Assembly (NCBI GenBank): GCA_900473205.1
Contig: UCLB01000001.1
Span: forward strand, 62,001 to 126,000
DNA length: 64,000 bases
Direction: 5' to 3'
DNA from: Hyphomicrobiales bacterium
GTDB lineage: Bacteria; Pseudomonadota; Alphaproteobacteria; Rhizobiales; Rhizobiaceae
The position numbers were made by a program, and so were the translations under genes. The notes under the pieces were generated by a model. That model saw only the letters and a list, made by a program, of their open reading frames with translations, did not search any database and was not told the origin of the DNA. This document shows positions 1-9,048 of this stretch, piece after piece (the first letter of the stretch is position 1; every line of letters begins with the position of its first letter).

Positions 1-1
1 G

Positions 2-427
2 GCGCAATGGGAACCGGCATTGCCGCGATACCGCAAGGCCATCCGCGAATATGGTTTCGACCGTCAATGCGCCTCGGTGCGCAGTTTCGATCAGCCGCCG
101 GATTTCTCCAACCTGTTGGGCGGCAAGGAAGACAGTGTTTTCCCAAGCATGCGCGATGTTGCCATGCGCTGCATCGAGGAAGACGGAGCGGAGGTCATCT
201 GCCTGGGATCAACGACCATGCATCAGGCCGGAGAATATCTCGCTGCGAACCTGCCAGTGCCCGTCGTCAATCCCGGTCCACTCACCTACAAGCTGGTCGA
301 GACCTTTCTCGCGCTCGGCCTCACCCACGGCAGAGATGTCTATCCGCCACCGGTCGAGCCGCGGCTGGATATGCTCCACGCCATGATGAGGGCGGGAGCC
401 GCCGTGGAGAATGCGGCAAAGGGCTGA
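2..427 (+). CDS. Asp/Glu/hydantoin racemase family protein, 3' part
   Basis: The reading frame is already open at the window edge, so the true start lies upstream and only the last 141 residues are seen. The segment VICLGSTTMHQ, followed by LPVPVVNPGPL, matches the C-terminal catalytic cysteine region (C-x-G-S/T) of the Asp/Glu/hydantoin racemase superfamily, which inverts or isomerises carbon centres by a two-cysteine mechanism. The first catalytic cysteine would lie outside the window. The gene faces the GntR gene, with a hairpin terminator between them. Substrate cannot be deduced; hydantoin, aspartate and maleate are all possible for the family. Confidence 0.75.
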   Translation, partial: AQWEPALPRYRKAIREYGFDRQCASVRSFDQPPDFSNLLGGKEDSVFPSMRDVAMRCIEEDGAEVICLGSTTMHQAGEYLAANLPVPVVNPGPLTYKLVETFLALGLTHGRDVYPPPVEPRLDMLHAMMRAGAAVENAAKG

Positions 428-465
428 GCGATAGGTTCAGGGTTGCTGATGCCATAGTTTAGATG

Positions 466-498
466 AAGGCCGCGCATCCGATGTCCGGCCTTTTCTTT
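466..498. terminator. Hairpin terminator between convergent genes
   Basis: Perfect 7-bp arms AAGGCCG (466-472) and CGGCCTT (486-492), 13-nt loop, followed on the + strand by a T-rich tract (TTTTCTTT). It sits 38 bp after the racemase stop and just after the GntR stop on the other strand, so it could serve both genes. Confidence 0.6.
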
Positions 499-511
499 GG
501 TGCGAATGCGA

Positions 512-1279
512 TCAGTTCCCGAGCGAAAAATCCTTGCCGTCTTCCCGCTTTAGCGAGACGCGGTATTCATAGCGGTCGGCCCGGTAGAAAATTTCTGCTA
601 CATAGAACGGCTTCAGATCGGCGTTGAAGAACACGCGGTTCACCAGCATCAGCGGGGCTCCAATGGGAATTTCCAGATGCTTGGCGGCGTAATCATCGGC
701 AAGCGTGGCCGTCAGTGTCTGTTCGACCTGTTCCACCACCACACCGGTTTTCTGCACCAGATCGATCATATTGGTGGTCGCCAGGTCCTGGCGGTTCAGC
801 GTTTGGCCGATCTCGGGGAGGAGATAGGCAATCGACAGCGAATAGGGGCGTCGGTCGAGGGAGCGGATGCGGACGGCGCGTATCAGTTCTGTGGTGGGTG
901 GGACACCCATCTGCTCGCAGATGCGCGGTGGCGCTTCACCGAGATCGAGGCTGACGACCTTCAGCCGCGTATTCTTACCCACCGTGTTGAGGTAGCTGAA
1001 CAGGCTGTTGATGTTTGAAACGACAGCGCGGTTGAGTTTGTTTTCCTTAGAGCGGTCGGTGACATAGGTTCCGCGTCCGCGCGTCCGCGTCACCAAACCC
1101 TCCGCCGTCAACATTTCCATGGCCTTGCGGATGGTGATGCGGCTGACGGAAAAGCTTTCGGAAAGCTCCGCTTCGCTCGGCACCGGCACGTCGATTGGGT
1201 AATAACCCTTGACGATACGTTCGCGCATGACCGCATAAACGCGATGATAAAGCGGGGTCGGGGAATGTCGTTCGGCCAT
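512..1279 (-). CDS. GntR-family (HutC/UTRA type) transcriptional regulator
   Basis: 255 residues, typical for the HutC subfamily. Residues 8-75 form the winged helix-turn-helix (LYHRVYAVMRERI, then PSEAELSESFSVSRITIRKAM and the wing GLVTRTRGRGTYV). Residues about 95-245 fit the UTRA effector domain, which binds a small metabolite and releases DNA. The gene lies 49 bp downstream of the dehydrogenase on the same strand, so both are probably one transcript and the regulator likely controls this catabolic locus and the racemase side upstream of the window. Effector unknown. Confidence 0.9.
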   Translation of the reverse strand: MAERHSPTPLYHRVYAVMRERIVKGYYPIDVPVPSEAELSESFSVSRITIRKAMEMLTAEGLVTRTRGRGTYVTDRSKENKLNRAVVSNINSLFSYLNTVGKNTRLKVVSLDLGEAPPRICEQMGVPPTTELIRAVRIRSLDRRPYSLSIAYLLPEIGQTLNRQDLATTNMIDLVQKTGVVVEQVEQTLTATLADDYAAKHLEIPIGAPLMLVNRVFFNADLKPFYVAEIFYRADRYEYRVSLKREDGKDFSLGN

Positions 1280-1328
1280 ATATGCGTGGATCCATAAAGA
1301 TTAGAAAAAAGGATGTGAGCGAAGCTCG

Positions 1329-2261
1329 TTAGACGCGGCGACCTTTCAGGGCGCGTTGCACAGCAATCAGCCCGTCATCGCGCATAGCCTCCAGTTCGGA
1401 GATGTCTCTGCCACGCGTTTCGGCGGTGATGCCGTCAACGAGTTTTTCTTGCGTTGCGGCATCGAGGCGTGGCGAGCCGAGGTCTTGCCAACGGCGTTCC
1501 TGGCTGGGCCCGAGATGCGAAAGATAATGTGCGATGCCGCCTGCGCCGCCGCCCAGATGATATGCCATATGCGAACCAACCACGGACCAGCGAAGGCCGG
1601 GGCCGTAGACGAGAGCGGCATCGATATCCTCGACCTCGGCAATGTCTTCCGCCACCATATTGACCGCCTCCCGCCAGAGCGCCGAAGACAGGCGATTGGC
1701 GATGTGCCCCACGGCTTCCCGTTTCAATCTGACCGGATGGCGATCCAGCGTGCGGTAGAAAGACGCCGCAGCCTCAACGCGTTTGCGATCACTGCCATAG
1801 AGTTCGACCAGCGGCATCAGATGTGGTGGGTTGAAGGGATGGGCGGTGATGAGCCGTGACGGATCGGCCATCTCCGCACTCAACTCCGACCAGACCAGCG
1901 ATGAGGTGCTGGAGGCGATGGTGATCCCCGCCGGAGCGTCTGTTTCAATCGCAGAATAGAGTTCACGCTTCAGCGGTACGTTTTCTGGTGCATTCTCCTG
2001 CACCCAGATTGCGCCGGATACAGTGTCGGCAAGGTTTTCCGTCAAACGAAATTTGCCCGGCGCAGGCAGCGTTTGAGCCACCTCCGCAATCTGCGCCATT
2101 GCCGCATCAATGCGGACAGCGACGTGATCGCGACCAGCAACGGCGGGCTCGAACAGTGCCACGTCATATCCATAGGCCAGAAAAAGCGCAGACCAACTCG
2201 TCCCGATCAGTCCGCCGCCGATCACCGCTATCGCTTCGCGACCGCGCCCCGCATCACTCAT
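1329..2261 (-). CDS. 3-hydroxyacyl-CoA dehydrogenase-type NAD-dependent enzyme (L-carnitine / L-gulonate dehydrogenase-like)
   Basis: 310 residues. An N-terminal Rossmann motif GGGLIG (residues 15-20) is followed by the family segment AHPFNPPHLMPLVELYG with the catalytic-type histidine, and a helical C-terminal domain. The length is that of lambda-crystallin-like dehydrogenases, which oxidise the 3-hydroxyl of small acids (L-carnitine, L-gulonate, 3-hydroxybutyrate derivatives) with NAD. It is the first gene of a two-gene minus-strand unit with the GntR regulator. The exact substrate cannot be told from sequence alone. Confidence 0.85.
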   Translation of the reverse strand: MSDAGRGREAIAVIGGGLIGTSWSALFLAYGYDVALFEPAVAGRDHVAVRIDAAMAQIAEVAQTLPAPGKFRLTENLADTVSGAIWVQENAPENVPLKRELYSAIETDAPAGITIASSTSSLVWSELSAEMADPSRLITAHPFNPPHLMPLVELYGSDRKRVEAAASFYRTLDRHPVRLKREAVGHIANRLSSALWREAVNMVAEDIAEVEDIDAALVYGPGLRWSVVGSHMAYHLGGGAGGIAHYLSHLGPSQERRWQDLGSPRLDAATQEKLVDGITAETRGRDISELEAMRDDGLIAVQRALKGRRV

Positions 2262-2436
2262 TTGCTCCGCCCAAAACCGTTACTGTTTATGAACGAACAA
2301 TCTCATAGCGGGTCGCGCGGCGCAATTTAAAAGATTATAAGGTTATGTCATTTATACCATTTATCTTGATGCTTTAAGTCGATTGCCGACGAAAAATCCC
2401 CGCCGACAATCATGGTTCGTTATTGTCTTAACCGGG

Positions 2437-2489
2437 TTCGCTCACATCCAAGCTTTACGGATCGTCTGGATTTAAACATGATAATATTA
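2437..2489 (+). promoter_or_regulatory. Putative RhrA-activated promoter of rhtX-rhbABCDEF
   Basis: The 316-bp gap 2262-2577 holds no gene. Within it, TTCGCTCACATCCAAGC (2437-2453), CGTCT (2463-2467) and AAACATGATAATATTA (2474-2489) recur in the same order before rhtA, matching 15/17, 5/5 and 14/16, with block starts 37 versus 38 bp apart. The distal block fits an AraC-family activator site and the AT-rich block with GATAAT fits a -10 region. Assignment to RhrA is inferred from the adjacent gene. The start of rhtX lies 88 bp downstream. Confidence 0.65.
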
Positions 2490-2577
2490 CTCCTGTTTAA
2501 TTCACCGGTACGCACGGGCGTTTGACGCCAAGCCTTCAAGGTCTGTTGCGATACCGGCCAAACAATTCGGTTCCTGC

Positions 2578-3843
2578 ATGGCCAACATCAACGACACGAT
2601 TTCTGACAGCGCGGTTTCGACGACGCCATTCGAGCGCCGGTTGATGGGCGTGTTGGGCGGCCTCTATCTCGCTCAGGGCATTCCGACATACCTGGTGCTC
2701 GTCGCTCTGCCACCGATCATGCGGGAAAGTGGCGCATCGCGTACGGCCATCGGATTGTTTTCTCTGCTGATGTTGCCCTTGATCCTGAAGTTTCTGGTGG
2801 CGCCGTTGGTGGACCGCTGGTCGCCATGGCCAAAGATCGGGCATCGCCGGGGATGGGTTGTGCCCACCCAGCTTCTGGTGAGCGCCGGTATTGCGTCGAT
2901 GGCTCTGGTCGACCCAAGCAATGTCTCAGTGCTCTTTGCCATCTGCATTTGCATCACCGTTATCTCCTCCATTCAGGATATCGCGACGGATGGTTATGCG
3001 GTGCGGCAACTCACGGACCGGACGCGTTCCATGGGAAATGCCGTACAGGCGGGGGCCGTGGCTTTGGGCGTCATCATCGGCGGAACGGCGGCTCTGGTCG
3101 TCTTCCATCTTGCCGGATGGCAGACCATGATCCTGCTTGTCGCGGCCTTGTCTCTGCTGCCGCTTGCCGCTGCTGTCGCCATGCAGCCGGAAGCTCCGAC
3201 TGCTGAGAAAATCCAAAAGCCTGCGAGCCTGCTCGGCTTCTTCCGTCGCCCCAACGCCTGGCTGATCCTGGGTTTTGCGTTGACGTACCGGGCCAGCGAA
3301 GGTCTCGTCCGCGGCATGGAAGGCACCTATCTGGTCGATATCAAGGTGCCGACCGACTGGATCGGTTATCTCTCCGGCGGTGCAGCCGCAACGGCTGGCC
3401 TGATTGGCGTGGCGATTGCCGCGTTTCTCATCCGCAAGGCAGGATTGACGGCCACGCTCGTTCTTCTGGGTGGTCTGAGAAGCATCTGCTTCCTTGCTTT
3501 CACTTTGAACGCGGCAGGCATTCTCCCCGGCATCTGGGTGGCGCTGTCGGCCTCGGCGTTTCAGACACTGATCCGCTACATGGAACTCGTCGCCATCTAT
3601 TCATTCTTCATGAAATCCTCATCGCATGATCAGCCCGGCACGGATTTCACGATCCTGACCTGTGCGGAACTCATCATCTACATGGCTGGTGCATCTGTTG
3701 CCGGTATCGTAGCGGACAAGCTGGGTTATTCCGCGCTGTTTTCCACGGCGACCATCATCTCACTTGCTGGCATGGCGCTGTCCGTCTGGTTTCTTCAAAG
3801 GCTCGGGCGCTGTTCGAAGGCACCTGTTACGGCAGGTGTCTGA
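2578..3843 (+). CDS. rhtX: Siderophore transporter of the major facilitator superfamily (RhtX type)
   Basis: 421 residues with about twelve hydrophobic segments, beginning LMGVLGGLYLAQGIPTYLVL; the AmpG-like MFS layout is visible, including the loop DRWSPWPKIGHRRGW after the second helix. In Sinorhizobium meliloti, RhtX is a single-protein inner-membrane permease that imports ferri-rhizobactin 1021 after TonB-receptor uptake. Identification rests on this fold and on position as first gene before rhbA, 42 bp away. The ribosome site before 2578 is weak. It is preceded by the promoter element shared with rhtA. Export rather than import of the siderophore cannot be excluded from sequence. Confidence 0.88.
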   Translation: MANINDTISDSAVSTTPFERRLMGVLGGLYLAQGIPTYLVLVALPPIMRESGASRTAIGLFSLLMLPLILKFLVAPLVDRWSPWPKIGHRRGWVVPTQLLVSAGIASMALVDPSNVSVLFAICICITVISSIQDIATDGYAVRQLTDRTRSMGNAVQAGAVALGVIIGGTAALVVFHLAGWQTMILLVAALSLLPLAAAVAMQPEAPTAEKIQKPASLLGFFRRPNAWLILGFALTYRASEGLVRGMEGTYLVDIKVPTDWIGYLSGGAAATAGLIGVAIAAFLIRKAGLTATLVLLGGLRSICFLAFTLNAAGILPGIWVALSASAFQTLIRYMELVAIYSFFMKSSSHDQPGTDFTILTCAELIIYMAGASVAGIVADKLGYSALFSTATIISLAGMALSVWFLQRLGRCSKAPVTAGV

Positions 3844-3885
3844 GCGAACGCGAATTCCACGAAAGATTCCACCGGAGTTGATCTT

Positions 3886-5241
3886 ATGGACACGTTCCAA
3901 CGGCACGATAACGAGTTCTATCTCAAGCGTCAGGCGCGCCGAGAATCCAATGCCCGCAGCTATCCACGCCGCTTCCCGCTGGCCCTGAAATCCGCTTCCG
4001 GCTGCATGGTGACCGATGTCGAAGGCCGAACCTATCTCGATTGCCTTGCCGGTGCCGGAACTCTGGCACTTGGTCACAACCACCCCGAGGTTATCGCAAG
4101 CCTGCAAGAGGTTCTTACCTCAGGTCTGCCCCTGCACACGCTCGATCTCGTGACCCCGGTCAAAGACAAATTCGTATCGGATATCTACGAAACGCTGCCC
4201 GCCGGTCTGCGTGAGGAAGCCAAAATCCAGTTCTGCTCACCAAGCGGCACGGATGCGGTGGAAGCCGCGATAAAGCTTGCCAAGACGGCCACTGGCCGCA
4301 CCGATATTGTCGCATTTCGGGGTGCCTATCACGGAATGTCGCAGGGCTCATTGTCCCTCATGGGGTCTTTGGGGCCAAAGGCAGATGTCGGCCAGTTGAT
4401 GCCCGGTACACACTTCTTCCCTTATCCCTATGCCTATCGTTGCCCCTTTGGACGGGGTGGAGCGGAAACCGCAACGCTTGCTGCAGACTATTTCGAATCC
4501 GCCCTTCGTGATCCCGAAGGTGGTATCAATCTGCCCGCTGCCGTCATTCTGGAAGCCGTTCAGGGTGAGGGCGGTGTTATCCCCGCGCCGGTAGAGTGGC
4601 TGCGTCGGATTCGTGCAGTGACGCGTGAGCTCGGTATTCCGCTGATCCTCGATGAGGTGCAGAGCGGTGTTGGTCGTACTGGAACATTCTACGCGTTCCA
4701 AAAGGCGGGTATCGTTCCTGATATCATCATTCTTTCCAAGGCCATCGGCGGCGGTCTGCCAATGGCTGTCATGATCTACCGCGAAGGTCTCGATCTGTGG
4801 AAGCCGGGTGCCCATGCTGGCACCTTCCGTGGCAACCAGTTGGCCATGGCGGCGGGTTCCAAAACGCTTGAGATCATCAAGCGGGATGGTCTGGTCGAAC
4901 GCGCGGCCATTGCGGGGCGTAGACTGCGCGCCAATCTGGAGCGCATTCAGATGCAAACGCCTTATATTGGCGATGTGCGCGGTGAGGGTCTGATGCTGGG
5001 TGTTGAAATGATCGACCCGACGCGCAAGCCCGATAGTTCCGGCCAGCCACCGTATGGCGGAGATATGGCGCGAGCGGTGCAGGGTGAGGCCTTCAGGGCG
5101 GGGCTCATTCTCGAAACCGGTGGACGTCATGGAAGCGTGCTGCGGTTCCTGCCACCGCTCACCATTTCGGATGCCGAGATCGATCAGGTGTCGAACATTT
5201 TGTCCGATACGTTTTCGCGCCTTGGACGCAACGCGGCATGA
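3886..5241 (+). CDS. rhbA: L-2,4-diaminobutyrate:2-oxoglutarate aminotransferase
   Basis: 451 residues, class III PLP aminotransferase. Visible are FCSPSGTDAVEAAIKLAK (cofactor phosphate region), LILDEVQSGVGRTGTFYAF (PLP-binding Asp) and the Schiff-base lysine K285 in ILSKAIGGGLP. In the rhizobactin/schizokinen pathway the enzyme makes 2,4-diaminobutyrate from aspartate semialdehyde and glutamate, the precursor of 1,3-diaminopropane. Its stop overlaps the rhbB start by 4 bp (ATGA), so the two are translationally coupled and the products act in sequence. Confidence 0.93.
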   Translation: MDTFQRHDNEFYLKRQARRESNARSYPRRFPLALKSASGCMVTDVEGRTYLDCLAGAGTLALGHNHPEVIASLQEVLTSGLPLHTLDLVTPVKDKFVSDIYETLPAGLREEAKIQFCSPSGTDAVEAAIKLAKTATGRTDIVAFRGAYHGMSQGSLSLMGSLGPKADVGQLMPGTHFFPYPYAYRCPFGRGGAETATLAADYFESALRDPEGGINLPAAVILEAVQGEGGVIPAPVEWLRRIRAVTRELGIPLILDEVQSGVGRTGTFYAFQKAGIVPDIIILSKAIGGGLPMAVMIYREGLDLWKPGAHAGTFRGNQLAMAAGSKTLEIIKRDGLVERAAIAGRRLRANLERIQMQTPYIGDVRGEGLMLGVEMIDPTRKPDSSGQPPYGGDMARAVQGEAFRAGLILETGGRHGSVLRFLPPLTISDAEIDQVSNILSDTFSRLGRNAA

Positions 5242-6722
5242 ACGTGACCGTATTGAAAAGCAAACAGGTGCTTGACGCCGGGAATGAGCTTTCAGCGTCC
5301 ATCCTCGGCCCCGACCTCGCATCGCAGGCATCCTATCGCAAGGCAATGATCGAAGCGGTGGATATGGTCGTGCAGAACGCATCCCGGCACCGGGTTCATT
5401 CCGGGGTGGATGCGGATGATCTGCGTGGTTACCTCTCGTCGCTGGATGTGTTCCCGCAGCAGGGCACCGGTCTTTCCGCAGCGCTTGAGGATATTGGTGT
5501 TCCCGCCGTGCGGCATGCTCTTGATGTTGGTAATCCGGCAACCATGGCACATCTGCATTGCCCGGTTGCCGTGCCCGCACTGGCAGCTGAAGTCCTGATT
5601 TCCGCGACCAACCAATCGCTCGATTCCTGGGACCAATCGCCCTTTGCGACGCTGGTGGAGGAGCGAGTGCTGACGTGGCTGACGCAATTCACCGGTCTGC
5701 CCGCAGCGGCAAGCGGCAGCTTCACCAGTGGCGGCAGCCAATCCAACATGACGGCGCTCTATCTGGCAACGGAACGTTATGGGGCTGCGACAAGAAGCCG
5801 GGGTGTGATTTTCACATCCGAGCAGTCACATTTCAGCATCCGCAAAAGCGCCTCCGTTCTGGGCTTCGCCAGCGATGCCGTCGTAACGGTGCCGACGGAT
5901 ATAGAAGGCCGCATGTCGGTTTCGGCTTTGAAAGAGGCCGTCGATAGCGCCAAAGAGCAAGGCCGCGTACCCTTCGTCGTCGTGGCGACGGCGGGCACGA
6001 CCGATCTCGGTGCCATCGATCCCTTGAGCGAGGTAGCTGATTTCGCGGCGTCTCATGGGCTCTGGCTGCATGTGGATGCGGCCTATGGCGGCGGGCTTCT
6101 GTTTTCCCGGCATCGGGATCGCCTCGATGGCATCGAGCGGGCGGATTCCGTTGCACTGGATTTCCACAAAATGCTGTTCCAGCCAATCAGCTGCGGCGCC
6201 TTGCTGCTGCGCGACAGCGCGCATTTCTCGCCTCTGTCGATGAAAGCCGATTACCTCAACCCCGAGGTCTCGATTTTCGGAGATGTACCGAACTTCGTGG
6301 AATCATCCGTCCAGACCACACGCAGAAGCGATGCCCTGAAGGTTTTGATGACGCTACGTGCCATCGGCCAAGATGGTCTCGATGCGTTGATCTGCCGGAC
6401 ACTGGACAATGCACTTGCGGCGGCTGATTCCATTCGCGCTCGTGATTATCTACGACTGGCGCAGCAACCCACCCTGTCCACCGTCCTTTTCCGTTACGTC
6501 TCACCACACGGTGCGGCGCGATCCGACGAATTGACGCTGGCCATACGGGCACAGCTTTTTCGCGACGGCACCGCCGCCCTTGCGACCACCGTCCTTGATG
6601 GGCGGGTCCATTTCAAACTGACGCTTCTCAACCCGAATTCGACACCTGACGTCATCGACCGTGTTCTGGACGCGGTTGGAACCATGGCGCGCGAACTGGA
6701 GAACGACCATGTACGCCCGTAA
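5238..6722 (+). CDS. rhbB: L-2,4-diaminobutyrate decarboxylase
   Basis: 494 residues, group II PLP decarboxylase. HVDAAYGGG carries the PLP-contacting Asp, and the PLP lysine is K311 in ALDFHKMLFQP. GSFTSGGSQSNMTALYLA is the usual cofactor-binding segment. It turns 2,4-diaminobutyrate into 1,3-diaminopropane, the diamine backbone of rhizobactin 1021. Start 5238 overlaps the rhbA stop by 4 bp; the end overlaps rhbC by 14 bp. Confidence 0.93.
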   Translation: MNVTVLKSKQVLDAGNELSASILGPDLASQASYRKAMIEAVDMVVQNASRHRVHSGVDADDLRGYLSSLDVFPQQGTGLSAALEDIGVPAVRHALDVGNPATMAHLHCPVAVPALAAEVLISATNQSLDSWDQSPFATLVEERVLTWLTQFTGLPAAASGSFTSGGSQSNMTALYLATERYGAATRSRGVIFTSEQSHFSIRKSASVLGFASDAVVTVPTDIEGRMSVSALKEAVDSAKEQGRVPFVVVATAGTTDLGAIDPLSEVADFAASHGLWLHVDAAYGGGLLFSRHRDRLDGIERADSVALDFHKMLFQPISCGALLLRDSAHFSPLSMKADYLNPEVSIFGDVPNFVESSVQTTRRSDALKVLMTLRAIGQDGLDALICRTLDNALAAADSIRARDYLRLAQQPTLSTVLFRYVSPHGAARSDELTLAIRAQLFRDGTAALATTVLDGRVHFKLTLLNPNSTPDVIDRVLDAVGTMARELENDHVRP

Positions 6723-8463
6723 GGCAGCAACACTCGCCCTTCGATCCCTTCTCAACTGCGTGACACGCGAATATGCCAGCCGCATCGTCTGGGGCCATGA
6801 TGGCAGCGGCCAAAAACTGACGTTGAACTTTCCAGGCCACGGCGGCAGCCTGAAAATCCCGGTGCTCTATCGCTCCGCGACTGGCCATCACCTGTTCGGC
6901 GAGCAAATTCTGCTGACTGATGATAACGGCACCCGCGCCGTCAGCGCCAGCGCCACAATCAGCATCATCATCGAACGGCTGGAGGCCAATGCCTCCGACG
7001 AAGGCCGTCGCGACCTGCTAAACCGTGCTCATTCCAGCCGCCTGCTGGTGGAAGCCGCCCTTCAGGATCGTCAAGCTGATCTCGAAAAACTCATTGGCGA
7101 GGACGTTTCCTTTATCGAGGCGGAACAGGGCCTGATTGCCGGGCACGGCATTCACCCTTGCCCGAAAAGCCGCGATGGCATGACGGAAGAAGAAGGCAAG
7201 CGATATTCACCGGAATTCGCCGCAAGCTTTCCACTGCGTTGGTTTGCCGTCTCCAGTGACATCTATCACGCCGGCCATTCCAATGGTTCGCCTTCTGTCG
7301 AGGCTTGGTTGAAGACAGTAGAGGCCGAAACGCTGGACGCTCTGCGCAGCCAGCTGCCTGAGGGAGACTTTGCCTTCCTGCCGGTGCATCCCTGGCAGGC
7401 GTATGTCATGCTGAAAGATGCTGATGTCGCTGCACTGGTATCTTCAGGCAAAATCGTGGATTGCGGAGAGGCTGGAAAACCGTGGTTTCCCACGTCCTCC
7501 GTCCGCACGCTTTATCGGCCCGATGCGCCTTTCATGCTGAAGCTCTCACTCGGCATTGGCATTACCAACTCCGTGCGCATCAATCTGGCACGGGAGCTTT
7601 TGCGCGGCGATGACATGTATCGCTTCCGCGCAAGCGCGTTGGGGAACGCTCTCGCAACTGACTATCCCGGTCTGAATTTCATGCCTGACCCGGCTTATAT
7701 CGGTGTCTCCGTCGGCGGCGAAGTAATCGATGGGCTGTCCGTGTCTATGCGCGAAAACCCGTTCCATGGAGCGGAGGTTGACCGCAATGTCACGCTTCTG
7801 GCGGCGCTGTGCGAGCATTTGCCGGAGCGTGGCAGTCGGCTCGGAGTGTTGATCCGCAAGCGTGCCGACATTGAAAACCGCTCGGTAGAGGCTGTGGCGG
7901 AAGACTGGTTCGCCCGTTTCCTCGCTGTTTTCGTAACGCCCGTGTTTGCGCTCTATCTGCGCCACGGTATCGCCATTGAAGCACACCAGCAAAACATGCT
8001 GCTGGAAATTGCCGAGGGTTATCCTGTCGCGGCTTTTTATCGAGATAACCAAGGCTTCTTCCACCATGAGCGCGCCCATGGACCGCTGAATGCGGCCATT
8101 CCGGGCATTGGCCAGCGCAGCGAATCCGTGTTCGGTGAGGAAGCCGTGGACGAACGTGTGCTCTATTACGGCTTCATCAATTCAACGCTGGGCATGATCG
8201 GCGCGCTTGGTCGCGAGGGCCTGATCGACGAGCAACGGCTGATCGACATGCTGCGCGAGGCGCTGTTACAACTGGACGCGAAGGAAGGCGGCCAATCCCG
8301 CCTTGTCAGCAAGATGCTGGCGCCGGTTCTGCAATGCAAGGCAAACCTCAGAACTCGGCTTGCGCAGATGGATGAACTGGTCGGGCCGCTTGAAACGCAG
8401 TCCGTCTATCTGGAAATCGACAATCCGCTGTTTCAGAACGCCCGGGTGCAGGCCCATGGCTGA
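6709..8463 (+). CDS. rhbC: IucA/IucC-family siderophore synthetase (RhbC)
   Basis: 584 residues from the ATG at 6709, which has GGAGAA about 7 bp upstream and overlaps rhbB by 14 bp; an in-frame ATG at 6661 lies deeper inside rhbB and lacks such a site. NIS-synthetase features are [38 protein letters not shown] and HQQNMLLEI, covering the ATP- and carboxylate-binding core. It adenylates citrate and condenses it with an N-hydroxy-N-acyl-diaminopropane arm. A second NIS synthetase (rhbF) in the same operon would add the other arm. Confidence 0.92.
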   Translation: MYARKAATLALRSLLNCVTREYASRIVWGHDGSGQKLTLNFPGHGGSLKIPVLYRSATGHHLFGEQILLTDDNGTRAVSASATISIIIERLEANASDEGRRDLLNRAHSSRLLVEAALQDRQADLEKLIGEDVSFIEAEQGLIAGHGIHPCPKSRDGMTEEEGKRYSPEFAASFPLRWFAVSSDIYHAGHSNGSPSVEAWLKTVEAETLDALRSQLPEGDFAFLPVHPWQAYVMLKDADVAALVSSGKIVDCGEAGKPWFPTSSVRTLYRPDAPFMLKLSLGIGITNSVRINLARELLRGDDMYRFRASALGNALATDYPGLNFMPDPAYIGVSVGGEVIDGLSVSMRENPFHGAEVDRNVTLLAALCEHLPERGSRLGVLIRKRADIENRSVEAVAEDWFARFLAVFVTPVFALYLRHGIAIEAHQQNMLLEIAEGYPVAAFYRDNQGFFHHERAHGPLNAAIPGIGQRSESVFGEEAVDERVLYYGFINSTLGMIGALGREGLIDEQRLIDMLREALLQLDAKEGGQSRLVSKMLAPVLQCKANLRTRLAQMDELVGPLETQSVYLEIDNPLFQNARVQAHG

Positions 8464-9046
8464 TCTGACCACGGCCAGCAGCCAGTTTGCCTATTCAAGA
8501 TACGACCGGGATATTGGTCGCACGGTCAGTTTCCGGATGCTGGACAAGAACCGCGATCTCGATCTGCTCTGGCGCTGGATGAACCAGCCGCATGTGATGC
8601 CGCAATGGAAGATGGCAAAGCCGAAAGAGGATATTGCCGCCTACATCGACACCAATCTGGCCGATCCGCATCAGGACCCCTATATCGGTTTCATTGATGG
8701 CTCGCCCATGAGCTATTGGGAAGCCTATTGGGCGAAAGACGATATTCTCGGTCGCCATTACCCGGCGGCGGAGAAGGATCGTGGCTGGCACATGCTGGTG
8801 GGGGAGCCATCCTTTCTGGGTCACGGTATTGCGCCTGCTGTCATCCGCGCCTTCACGCGTTTTCTGTTTCTGGATGATCCTGCCACGGAAAAGATTGTGG
8901 GCGAACCAAGCGTGGCCGCCCGTCGCCTGCTTCGCTACGCTCCCGTTTGCGCCTTCGAGGAGCAGGGCGAAATCGATTTGCCAGATAAGCGTGCCAAGCT
9001 GATGTTTTGCCACAGGCAGCGTTTTACCGAACAATTTGGACTTTGA
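8456..9046 (+). CDS. rhbD: GNAT acetyltransferase acting on the hydroxylated diamine (RhbD)
   Basis: 196 residues from the ATG at 8456, overlapping the rhbC stop by 8 bp. It matches the AlcB/IucB type: [13 protein letters not shown] near residue 40, then [11 protein letters not shown], the acetyl-CoA loop [13 protein letters not shown] and the end [15 protein letters not shown]. It would acetylate N-hydroxy-1,3-diaminopropane to give the hydroxamate iron ligand. The C-terminal half of the acyltransferase at 15.6-16.7 kb is a clear paralogue. rhbE starts 2 bp after its stop. Confidence 0.92.
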   Translation: MADLTTASSQFAYSRYDRDIGRTVSFRMLDKNRDLDLLWRWMNQPHVMPQWKMAKPKEDIAAYIDTNLADPHQDPYIGFIDGSPMSYWEAYWAKDDILGRHYPAAEKDRGWHMLVGEPSFLGHGIAPAVIRAFTRFLFLDDPATEKIVGEPSVAARRLLRYAPVCAFEEQGEIDLPDKRAKLMFCHRQRFTEQFGL

Positions 9047-9048
9047 TC

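Noticed and set aside
4348-5580. 410-codon open frame antisense to rhbA and rhbB
   Set aside because: Composition is low-complexity and Arg/His-rich, it crosses the junction of two certain genes and has no family motif.
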